A stretch of DNA of 9,360 nucleotides from Tannerellaceae bacterium (GTDB lineage Bacteria; Bacteroidota; Bacteroidia; Bacteroidales; Tannerellaceae). The stretch covers positions 1 to 9,360 of the forward strand of contig JAIRYL010000021.1 in the NCBI GenBank assembly GCA_031267775.1. The letters are read 5' to 3'. The notes under the pieces are model-generated. The model had not been told where the DNA came from and ran no database searches. It saw only the letters and a program-made list of their open reading frames with translations. A program made the translations under genes and the position numbers. Shown piece after piece: positions 1 to 5,855 of the stretch; positions within the stretch are counted from its first letter, which is position 1; every line of letters begins with the position of its first letter.

Positions 1-16
1 GTTATTATTTTGACTG

Positions 17-24
17 CAAAGATA
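17..24 (-). promoter_or_regulatory. Minus-strand Bacteroidota -7 box leading out of the left edge
   Basis: Read on the minus strand these bases are TATCTTTG, an exact match to the TAnnTTTG -7 consensus of the Bacteroidota housekeeping sigma factor, with a strongly AT-rich stretch just upstream (25-50). No clear -33 TTTG is visible at the expected distance. If real, it drives a gene to the left of the window, so the 1-1056 region would separate two divergent transcription units. Confidence 0.4.
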
Positions 25-52
25 CATTTTATTTTTTATATTAGTGACATTG

Positions 53-154
53 CCCGCAAGGGGGGTCGGGCTTTCCGCTGCAAGTCCTCGCTCGCTCCGC
101 TCGTTCCGGGCTATCCGCTTCAATCCCTCGCGCAGGCGTCGCTCCGCGCCGCCC
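53..154 (+). repeat. Left arm of a GC-rich long inverted repeat
   Basis: This GC-rich block sits in AT-rich surroundings and is nearly the reverse complement of 748-861. Aligned, the arms differ mainly by a 10-nt gap (the left arm lacks one CCCTCCGCTG-like segment), a 1-nt insertion, a few substitutions and small differences at the outer end. The arm contains two related 26-nt direct copies (68-93 and 108-133, 21 of 26 bases identical), each starting GGGCTnTCCGCT and containing CCTCGC. Similarity stops abruptly at 154 on the inner side. The block resembles a dispersed intergenic repeat more than a gene; the open frames across it (10-228, 44-298, 41-235) show no recognisable protein. Confidence 0.85.
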
Positions 155-286
155 GGAGAAAAGCCCCCTGCTATTACGGCCTGTCGGAAACCATCCGCAT
201 CCATCTGCAGGAGAAACATGCAGGATAAAATTCATTGCTTATACAAACGGATACAAATGCGTCTGTTTTGTCAATCCGGCCTTGTT
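155..286. other. Spacer between left repeat arm and tandem array, no gene seen
   Basis: Unique-looking sequence between the left arm and the first clear 21-bp unit. Short open frames cross it but none has a recognisable domain. Bases 266-286 end in CTTGTT and may be a badly decayed further unit of the array. I see no promoter, hairpin or RNA gene here that I would defend. Confidence 0.4.
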
Positions 287-730
287 GGGATAGTATAACG
301 CAAGTCCGGAATACGTATTCACAATCCCGGAATACGTATTCCGAACCCCTGGAATAGTACTCCGCAAGTCTGGAATACGTATACGCAATCCCGGAATACC
401 TGTCCGCAAGTTCGGAATACGTATTCCGAACCCCTGGAATACGTATCCGCAAGTCTGGAATACGTATACGCAAACTTGGAGAACGTATCCGCAAGTTCGG
501 AATACGTATTCCGAATCCCTGGAATACGTATCCGCAAGTTTGGAATACGTATCCGGAAACTTGGGATACGTATTCGCAAGTTCGGGATAGTAATCCGCAA
601 GTTTGGGGAAGTAATCCGCAAACTTGGAATACGTATCCGCAAACTTGGGGTGGTAATTCGGAGGTTTGGGATAGTAAGTTGGAGGTTTGGGATACGTATC
701 CCTGAGCCTGGGATAGTACTGCCGGGTATT
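287..730. repeat. Tandem array of 21 imperfect 21/22-bp units with 85-bp higher-order period
   Basis: The array has 21 head-to-tail units with approximate consensus GGAATACGTATCCGCAAG plus three variable bases. Eighteen units are 21 bp; three (starting at 329, 414 and 499) are 22 bp, share CCGAAnCCCT at the end, and lie exactly 85 bp apart. Blocks of four units (21+21+21+22) were therefore amplified as a higher-order repeat across roughly 308-583. Units 2, 6 and 10 contain the perfect palindrome GGAATACGTATTCC; most others keep the TACGTA core. Units from about 647 on are degenerate. Three frames stay open because 21 is a multiple of three, but each 22-bp unit shifts the frame, so the apparent heptapeptide repeats (IRIPNLR-, YVFQTCG-like) change phase within a single open frame. 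This argues against coding. It is not a CRISPR array, as there are no unique spacers. Function unknown; iteron-like protein binding or structural DNA are possibilities. Confidence 0.9.
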
Positions 731-747
731 TCCATTTCTTTGTCTTT

Positions 748-861
748 GGGCGGCGCGGAGCGACGCCGCGCGAGGGATTGGAGCGGATAGCCCGCAACGA
801 GCGGAGCGCAGCGGAGGGAGCGAGGACTTGCAGCGGAAAGCCCGACCCCCGCCTTTGCGGG
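748..861 (-). repeat. Right arm of the GC-rich long inverted repeat
   Basis: Near reverse complement of 53-154, beginning immediately after the tandem array and a short linker (731-747). It is the longer arm and keeps the 10-nt segment missing on the left. At its outer edge lies a compact hairpin, CCCCCGC and GCGGGGG around a CTTT loop (846-863), followed by a weaker GCCC/GGGC pairing and a T-run at 887-891 (GCTTTTT), which could stop transcription. From there to the ATPase promoter at 1013 the DNA is AT-rich and I see no gene. Confidence 0.85.
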
Positions 862-1012
862 GGACGCGCCCAAATGGATGGGGCTTTTTAGATGCGTTTG
901 CCCTGAGATATTTGTTTGTCTATTTCTGTTAATTATAAAAGCAATTATGGGAAATTTCCGTATAAAATTAGTATTAAAGCAAAGAGGCTTTATAATATAA
1001 GGAGAAATCTCT

Positions 1013-1020
1013 TATCTTTG
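1013..1020 (+). promoter_or_regulatory. -7 promoter box for the ATPase-DUF4435 gene
   Basis: TATCTTTG, an exact TAnnTTTG match, lies 36 nt upstream of the ATG at 1057 in an AT-rich region. A transcript starting shortly after it would have a leader of about 30 nt. There is no convincing -33 TTTG. An imperfect inverted repeat (997-1005 with 1008-1015, ATAAGGAGA against TCTCTTAT) overlaps the box and could be an operator, but this is weak. The position of the box inside the upstream extension of the reading frame is the main reason to start the gene at 1057 and not at the TTG at 916. Confidence 0.6.
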
Positions 1021-1056
1021 GGGGAAATAACTTGTAAGTCCTTTTTTTTAGTTTGT

Positions 1057-2613
1057 ATGGAACTTATACTTCCCAAAAGGTTGAATACGAATATCCCTGT
1101 TACTTTAGACGCTAAGGGAGTAGTTGTTATTGGCGCAAACGGGGCAGGGAAGAGCTCCTTTGGTAAGGATTTGATGGAGCGTTACGGGGAACAGGCCGAA
1201 TATATCTCCGGCATGCATGCCTTGTTTTTGAATACGCAAAATGATGTATGGATTGAAACAAATGAAATCAATCACTTGCAGGAGTTACTGGTTAAACGTG
1301 TTTTCACGCCGCGTCTTTCGGCCTGTGAAAAGTTGATATTACAATTGCAGAATGAAGAATTTGATACGGCCGTCAATTATAAGGAAGCCTGTAAAACGCA
1401 TCCGGGTCTGAGGCCTCCGGTTACTAAAATAGACCGGATACAAACTGTCTGGGAAAGAATGTTTCCCCTCAACCGTTTGGTTCGTAAATCGGGATTTATC
1501 GAAATAACTTCGGCCAGCCGGAAAGGCGAAGCTTATACGCCCGAACGGATGAGCGACGGCGAGAAGATTGTTTTTTATCTGATCGGCGCCATCCTCTGTT
1601 CTCGCCCGGACGCTCTTTTGATAATTGAAGAGCCTGAGGTAATGCTTCATGATTCAATCAAAAATGTTCTTTGGGATGAGATAGAGGCCATGCGTCCCGA
1701 TTGCACCTTTATATATCTTACGCACGATATTCAATTTGCTACTTCAAGGAGAGAAGGCATTTGCCTGTGGATTCGTTCGTATGACGGCGACAACCATATC
1801 TGGGATTATGTGTTGATAGAGGATAACGACAATTTCCCCGAAGAACTGTATATTGAACTGCTGGGTAGCCGTAAACCCATTTTGTTTGTTGAAGGAACCA
1901 GTACGAACAGTATTGATAACCGTTTGTATCCGCTTGTTTTCCCCGATTATTTGGTGAAGCCTGTGGGTGGATGCCAGAAAGTGATTGAAACGACTAAGGC
2001 TTTCCGCCAATTGAACGATTTTCACCTGCTGGATTCGATGGGAATAATAGATCGCGACAGGCGTACGCAGGGCGAGATAGAATATTTACATGAGCAGCGT
2101 ATTTTTGTGCCCGATGTGGCAGAGGTTGAAAATCTATTGATGCTGGAATCTATAATAAAAATAGTTGCCCGGCGTTTAATGAAAGACCCCGAATCGGTAT
2201 TCGGCGAGGTAAAGGAAAATGTTATTAAATTATTTGAAAAGGATTTGGAGAATCAGGTAATCCTTCATGCCCTGTATCGCGTACGAAAGAAATTGGAAAC
2301 GGCGGTAGACAGGAAAATCGGAACAATAGAAGAATTGGCCGAACATGTAGACGGTTTACGTGAAACGATTCACGTACATGATATATACAGCGGTATAAAA
2401 GATAAGTTTATCCGGTATGCCGAAACAAAGAATTACGAAAAAATATTGTTGGTTTATAACCAAAAAGGAATGTTGCCGCAAAGCCATTTGTGCAAGATAT
2501 GCGGTATCAGTAACAAAGAAAGTTATTTAAACCTGATCCTTTCCATTTTAAAGGAAGGCAAGCCGGATGCGGAAATGATTCGTACGGCTATTAAGGAATC
2601 GTTAAGGATGTAA
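1057..2613 (+). CDS. AAA/ABC-type ATPase fused to DUF4435 (TOPRIM-like), PARIS-like defence candidate
   Basis: The protein has 518 aa from the chosen ATG. The N-terminal half is an ABC/SMC-like ATPase: Walker A GANGAGKSS (26-34), a signature-like MSDGEK (165-170), Walker B ALLIIEEPE (186-194) and an H-loop LTHD (221-224). The second half begins with FVEG (277-280), then GIIDRD (329-334) and EVEN (356-359), the acidic-motif pattern of DUF4435, a TOPRIM-related domain. ATPase plus DUF4435 is the composition of PARIS anti-phage systems (AriA/AriB, where AriB is a nuclease acting on tRNA); fused single-gene versions are known. This ATPase half is compact, so membership is inference. An OLD-like nuclease or an uncharacterised Bacteroidota ATPase-DUF4435 family is the alternative. 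A lone CxxC (479-482) lacks a partner pair. The frame stays open back to a TTG at 916, but those 47 residues look non-coding and contain the promoter. The glycosyltransferase gene starts 24 nt downstream. Confidence 0.8.
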   Translation: MELILPKRLNTNIPVTLDAKGVVVIGANGAGKSSFGKDLMERYGEQAEYISGMHALFLNTQNDVWIETNEINHLQELLVKRVFTPRLSACEKLILQLQNEEFDTAVNYKEACKTHPGLRPPVTKIDRIQTVWERMFPLNRLVRKSGFIEITSASRKGEAYTPERMSDGEKIVFYLIGAILCSRPDALLIIEEPEVMLHDSIKNVLWDEIEAMRPDCTFIYLTHDIQFATSRREGICLWIRSYDGDNHIWDYVLIEDNDNFPEELYIELLGSRKPILFVEGTSTNSIDNRLYPLVFPDYLVKPVGGCQKVIETTKAFRQLNDFHLLDSMGIIDRDRRTQGEIEYLHEQRIFVPDVAEVENLLMLESIIKIVARRLMKDPESVFGEVKENVIKLFEKDLENQVILHALYRVRKKLETAVDRKIGTIEELAEHVDGLRETIHVHDIYSGIKDKFIRYAETKNYEKILLVYNQKGMLPQSHLCKICGISNKESYLNLILSILKEGKPDAEMIRTAIKESLRM

Positions 2614-2637
2614 CTATATATAAATGCTATAAATACG

Positions 2638-4437
2638 ATGCGTACTCCGTCACTTCAATATTTATATTTACGGAAACCAATTACTATGGTGGTTATCATT
2701 TGCGCTCTGTCTGTTTTACCCTGGATTGGTATGGGCGATTTTTCGACGAAGGGCGAACCTCGCGAAGCTGCCGTGGCTATTTCAATGCTTGAATCGGGCA
2801 ATTGGATTTTACCTGAAGCGTATGCCAACGAGTTTGCATACAAACCCCCTATGGCGCATTGGTTGATGGCAGCCTTTTCCCTTCCGCAGGGATATGTATC
2901 CGAATTTACGGCTCGCCTGCCGTCGGCGCTGGCTTTTATTGTATTGGTAGGATTCACGTTGTTTTTCTTTGGCGAACGGATAAAGTTTCAGGAAGCATTC
3001 ATAGCCACATTATTGTTGCTTACTTGTTTTGAAATACACAGGGCTGGGATGACCACCCGGGTAGATATGTTGCTTACCATGTTTATGGTACTGGGCCTCT
3101 ATATGCTGTACCGATGGGAAAACAGGTTGCAATTAAAAGGCTTACCAATTGCTATTCCCTTTCTGTTGGGATGCGCGGCGCTGACAAAGGGGCCGGCAGG
3201 TATTATCCTGCCGCTGTTTGTTTTCGGCGTATATCTGCTGATATTGGGAAAACACCGGTTACTTACCGTTTTTAAAGTTTTACTTTATACCGGCGTATCC
3301 TCTTGTTTTCTGCCGCTGATATGGTATACTGCCGCTTGGAAACAGGGAGGCGACGCGTTTCTTGATGTTGTTACGGCAGAGAATTTCGGACGTTTTTTTC
3401 ATATAAATAATCCGGATATTACGTATGATTTAGGGCATGAGAATGGCGTATGGTATAACTTTATAACATTATTAGCCGGCTTTATTCCCTGGACGCTGTT
3501 CTTTTGCTTTTCCCTGTTCGGCCAGAAGTTCCGCTGGCCTGAAAAATCGTTCAAACAAATACTGAAAGATGCATGGACCGGTATCCGTTCTATGGAAAAG
3601 ATAAAGCTTTTCAGTTTGGCGGCCCTGGTATGTATTCTCTTTTTCTACTCGATACCCTCCAGTAAACGAAGCGTATACCTGATGCCGGCATATCCGTTTA
3701 TAGCCATATTCCTGGCGCGGTATACTATTTATATAACCGAATACCGAATGTTGGTAACCCGTATATTTGCCGGCTTTTTAGCCTTGATAATAACAGCCGT
3801 ATTACTTGTCGTTACCCTCGCAATGACGGGAGCGATCAATCCGGTTACCATCGTAGGTCAATATACGGATAAGGCGTCTGTTTTGGACGCCGTAAAGATT
3901 GCGGCGTCGTCTTTTGATTCGCCCTGCTGGGTTGCAATATCTATATTGCCGGTTGTTTTAGTAGCTTTGATTACGGCGTTTTATCAAATGAGAAAGAAGA
4001 TAAATATCAAAATGCTTTATGCTACTATCTTCCTGATATTCTCTATTAATCTGGTAATCGACGGCGTTGTGATGCGGGGCGTCAGGAAAGGTAGTTCTTC
4101 GCGCCTGTTTGCCGAGCGGATATTGAAAGAATATCCGTTACACAAAAACAATACGTATGTGATGAACAACCTGAAGCAGTATCATAACCTTTACGGGCTG
4201 AATTTCTATATGAAAAATATCTTCCGTAATTTTGAAGAGTATATGCCTGATTCGGGTTATTTTCTTTCAGGCGAGAAAGATATGGAAAAGGTTATACGTA
4301 ATTACGGAGATACATATACGTTTGACGTACTTGCCTGTTCGGAACGTATAGCCGGCGAAGTACGCCAGAAGATCATTCTTGCCGGTTTTGTCAAAAAGCG
4401 ATACGTTTATGGATATGGAGGCGAATTTCACGACTGA
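2638..4437 (+). CDS. ArnT/PMT-like membrane glycosyltransferase (GT-C fold, GT39/GT83-type)
   Basis: This 599-aa polytopic inner-membrane protein has about a dozen hydrophobic segments in the first ~475 residues and a soluble C-terminal part, the size and layout of ArnT-like polyprenyl-phosphate-sugar transferases. Recognisable family motifs are the first-loop acidic GEPREA (39-44), KPPMAHW (69-75), TTRVDMLL (139-146) and ALTKGPAG (181-188). Such enzymes move a sugar from an undecaprenyl-phosphate carrier onto lipid A, protein or another envelope acceptor at the periplasmic face. The acceptor here cannot be read from sequence, and no other arn or lipid A genes are in the window. The start could instead be Met17 (2686), close to the first membrane segment. 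No promoter was found in the 24-nt gap after the ATPase gene, so cotranscription is likely. No clear terminator follows. Confidence 0.85.
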   Translation: MRTPSLQYLYLRKPITMVVIICALSVLPWIGMGDFSTKGEPREAAVAISMLESGNWILPEAYANEFAYKPPMAHWLMAAFSLPQGYVSEFTARLPSALAFIVLVGFTLFFFGERIKFQEAFIATLLLLTCFEIHRAGMTTRVDMLLTMFMVLGLYMLYRWENRLQLKGLPIAIPFLLGCAALTKGPAGIILPLFVFGVYLLILGKHRLLTVFKVLLYTGVSSCFLPLIWYTAAWKQGGDAFLDVVTAENFGRFFHINNPDITYDLGHENGVWYNFITLLAGFIPWTLFFCFSLFGQKFRWPEKSFKQILKDAWTGIRSMEKIKLFSLAALVCILFFYSIPSSKRSVYLMPAYPFIAIFLARYTIYITEYRMLVTRIFAGFLALIITAVLLVVTLAMTGAINPVTIVGQYTDKASVLDAVKIAASSFDSPCWVAISILPVVLVALITAFYQMRKKINIKMLYATIFLIFSINLVIDGVVMRGVRKGSSSRLFAERILKEYPLHKNNTYVMNNLKQYHNLYGLNFYMKNIFRNFEEYMPDSGYFLSGEKDMEKVIRNYGDTYTFDVLACSERIAGEVRQKIILAGFVKKRYVYGYGGEFHD

Positions 4438-4483
4438 AATGCTGATATATTTTTGAAAATATTATTCAATCCAAAAAAATACA

Positions 4484-4491
4484 TATCTTTG
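4484..4491 (+). promoter_or_regulatory. -7 promoter box for the CSD-RRM operon (distal)
   Basis: TATCTTTG, an exact TAnnTTTG match, in the AT-rich gap after the glycosyltransferase gene. A start just after it gives a leader of about 170 nt before the ATG at 4667. The leader can form a 7-bp stem GGAGAGA (4493-4499) with TCTCTCC (4522-4528). A TTTTG at 4451-4455 is too far away to be a standard -33 element. Confidence 0.6.
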
Positions 4492-4604
4492 TGGAGAGAC
4501 AAGTAAGTTCATTTTGATCTTTCTCTCCTTTGCAATATTTCCGGCTTATTACCGGATTGTTCCAACGTAGATATCGAACTTTTTAACTTTTTTGTTTAAA
4601 GGCG

Positions 4605-4628
4605 CATCTTTGGAGAAATCAAAAGATG
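4605..4628 (+). promoter_or_regulatory. Second promoter-like box and hairpin in the cold-shock leader
   Basis: CATCTTTG (4605-4612) is one base off the -7 consensus and sits in a context similar to the distal box (ATCTTTG followed by GGAGA in both). CATCTTT (4605-4611) also pairs perfectly with AAAGATG (4622-4628) around a 10-nt loop, so the element could be a proximal promoter, a leader hairpin near the translation start, or both. A long structured leader would fit temperature- or growth-dependent control, but that is inference. Confidence 0.4.
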
Positions 4629-4666
4629 GCTCCTTAGTAGTATATATATAAATTAAAAAAAATTAC

Positions 4667-5128
4667 ATGGCAAGACCCGCGTCTACAAATAAAAGAGACA
4701 ACGAAAAAAAGAAACAGTCTAAACGTCAAGAAAAGCAAAAGCGTAAAGAAGACAGAAAAAGCAATAACAATAAAGGCGCTTCATTGGAGGAAATGCTTGC
4801 CTATGTGGATGAAAATGGTATGATAACTTCAGTTCCGCCGGAATCGACGGTAAAAAATAAAACAGATTTGAACAGCATCGTTATTTCAGTACCTAAAAAA
4901 GAAGATATGGAAGATAATTTTGCCTATACGGGAAGAGTGGAATTTTATAACGAAGCAAAAGGATATGGTTTTATAAAGGATTTGAATAGTGTGAAAAAAT
5001 ATTTTTTCCACATTAGCGCAGCTCCTAAAGACATCAAAGAAGGAAATGTGGTGACTTTTGAGCTTGAACGCGGAATCCGTGATTTAAATGCTATAAACAT
5101 ACAATATGAGGATAAAAAATCCTCTTAA
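4667..5128 (+). CDS. Cold-shock-domain RNA-binding protein with basic N-terminal tail
   Basis: This 153-aa protein has a Lys/Arg/Gln-rich, probably disordered N-terminus (8-36), a linker with SLEEMLAYVDENG (39-51), and one cold-shock domain at about 86-147. The domain shows both nucleic-acid-binding motifs: RNP1-like KGYGFI (98-103) and RNP2-like YFFHIS (112-117). It is longer than the ~70-aa CspA type because of the N-terminal extension. It probably binds single-stranded RNA or DNA as a cytoplasmic RNA chaperone. The ATG follows an A-rich stretch with no Shine-Dalgarno, as usual in the phylum. A gene for an RRM protein begins 24 nt downstream, and the pair is likely one operon driven from the long leader upstream. 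The domain assignment is firm; a role specific to cold is not shown. Confidence 0.92.
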   Translation: MARPASTNKRDNEKKKQSKRQEKQKRKEDRKSNNNKGASLEEMLAYVDENGMITSVPPESTVKNKTDLNSIVISVPKKEDMEDNFAYTGRVEFYNEAKGYGFIKDLNSVKKYFFHISAAPKDIKEGNVVTFELERGIRDLNAINIQYEDKKSS

Positions 5129-5152
5129 CTATAATTATTTAATAAAAAAAGA

Positions 5153-5500
5153 ATGAACATTTACATTTCGAATTTAAGTTTTGGCGTAACAGATGCTGAC
5201 TTAACAGAATTATTTAGCGAATATGGAGACGTAACCTCTGCTAAAGTTATCACCGATAGGGAAACGGGGAAATCAAGAGGTTTTGGATTCGTTGAGATGG
5301 CTAATGACGGCGAAGGACAAAAAGCAATTGACGAACTTAACGAAGCTGAATATGACGGAAAAAATATTTCCGTAAGTATTGCCAAGCCGCGTGAAGATCG
5401 CAGAAGCGGCGGTGGAGGCGGCTTCAACAGAGGCGGCGGCAATAGAGGCGGCGGCGGCAACAGAGGCGGCGGCGGAGGATATAACTCCAGGAGATATTAA
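5153..5500 (+). CDS. RRM RNA-binding protein with RGG/Gly-rich tail
   Basis: This 115-aa protein is a single RNA-recognition motif (about 1-80) with RNP2 IYISNL (3-8) and RNP1 SRGFGFVEM (41-49), followed by a low-complexity tail (84-115) made of Arg/Asn and Gly runs, ending YNSRRY. The architecture matches the small glycine-rich RRM proteins of Bacteroidota and cyanobacteria, which bind RNA and are often induced by cold or stress. The aromatic residues of RNP1 (F44, F46) and RNP2 (Y4) that stack on RNA are present. The gene is 24 nt after the CSD gene, so the two RNA binders are probably coexpressed. The GGC/GGA-rich tail codons make a shadow reading frame of prolines on the other strand. The next terminator is about 250 nt downstream, past two inverted-repeat elements. 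Confidence 0.93.
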   Translation: MNIYISNLSFGVTDADLTELFSEYGDVTSAKVITDRETGKSRGFGFVEMANDGEGQKAIDELNEAEYDGKNISVSIAKPREDRRSGGGGGFNRGGGNRGGGGNRGGGGGYNSRRY

Positions 5501-5509
5501 GTAAATCGA

Positions 5510-5668
5510 AGGCGCTATTCGAACATAAACCATCCGTTTATGGCGCTGTTTTCCGCCATTCTTCAGCCTGAAAATACGTACATACTCCGGTATGCGCACA
5601 TTTGCAGGCTTTGTTCGGCAAAAAACATTTCCCGTAAATTTGGAAGGTTTATTTTTCGGATAGCGCCT
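5510..5668. repeat. MITE-like inverted-repeat element, long copy
   Basis: The terminal arms are AGGCGCTATTCGAACATAAA-type sequence at 5510-5530 and its near reverse complement at 5647-5668, with one substitution and one bulge. The interior carries nested pairings: AGCCTG (5565-5570) with CAGGCT (5605-5610), and CATAC (5581-5585) with GTATG (5590-5594), plus an internal GGCGCTGTT (5542-5550) resembling an arm end. Arms and adjacent interior match the short copy at 5684-5750, which lacks the middle ~90 nt. No transposase gene is present. It lies in the 3' region of the RRM gene and would be transcribed with it. It could be a MITE, an IS remnant or a structured 3' UTR. Confidence 0.75.
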
Positions 5669-5683
5669 AATCTGTTTTTAATA

Positions 5684-5750
5684 AGGCGCTGTTCGAACAT
5701 AAACTATCCGTTCCCATAAATTTGAAAGGTTTATTTTTCGAACAGCGCCT
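5684..5750. repeat. MITE-like inverted-repeat element, short copy
   Basis: A 67-nt element with arms AGGCGCTGTTCGAAC... (5684-5704) and the matching reverse complement (5729-5750), differing only by a small bulge. Its interior (ATCCGTT then CCCATAAATTTGAAAG) is what remains when the middle of the long copy is removed, so it looks like an internal-deletion derivative of the same family. It starts 15 nt after the long copy and ends directly against the operon terminator. As RNA it would fold into one long hairpin. Confidence 0.78.
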
Positions 5751-5751
5751 A

Positions 5752-5787
5752 AAGGAGATCTTTAAAAGGTCTCCTTGATTTTTTATT
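5752..5787 (+). terminator. Rho-independent terminator of the CSD-RRM operon
   Basis: AAGGAGATC (5752-5760) pairs with GGTCTCCTT (5768-5776), with one wobble pair, around a TTTAAAA loop. GATTTTTTATT follows at 5777-5787. The U-tract is on the plus side only, so it ends rightward transcription. It lies 251 nt after the RRM stop codon, leaving both inverted-repeat elements inside the transcript. The remaining bases to 5855 hold no promoter I could assign with confidence to the peptidase gene. Confidence 0.8.
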
Positions 5788-5855
5788 CATATTTCTGCTT
5801 CCCGGTAGAAACATTGCGACTAATTTAACACCAAATACAAATAAACAAGTATACA

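Noticed and set aside
10..298. Small open frames over the left repeat arm
   Set aside because: Overlapping frames on both strands through a GC-rich repeat, with no family resemblance.
287..730. CRISPR array
   Set aside because: The units are contiguous with no unique spacers, repeats are imperfect, and no cas gene is in the window.
476..790. Plus-strand open frame with IRIRKLG-like repeats
   Set aside because: Same array read on the other strand; no promoter or recognisable protein, and it ends in the right repeat arm.
174..873. Minus-strand open frames (174-797 and 319-873) encoding heptapeptide-like repeats
   Set aside because: They are produced by the 21-bp array; the 22-bp units shift the phase inside each frame, two frames overlap throughout, and the ends run into the inverted-repeat arms. 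No domain or start signal supports either.
1339..2025. Minus-strand frames inside the ATPase gene
   Set aside because: They lie opposite conserved ATPase and DUF4435 motifs and have no features of their own.
5161..5599. Minus-strand frames opposite the RRM gene (Pro- or Ala-rich)
   Set aside because: Shadows of the Gly-rich tail codons of the RRM gene.
5537..5628. Transposase fragment in the long inverted-repeat element
   Set aside because: The insert is only about 90 nt and its translations show no transposase motif I can recognise.
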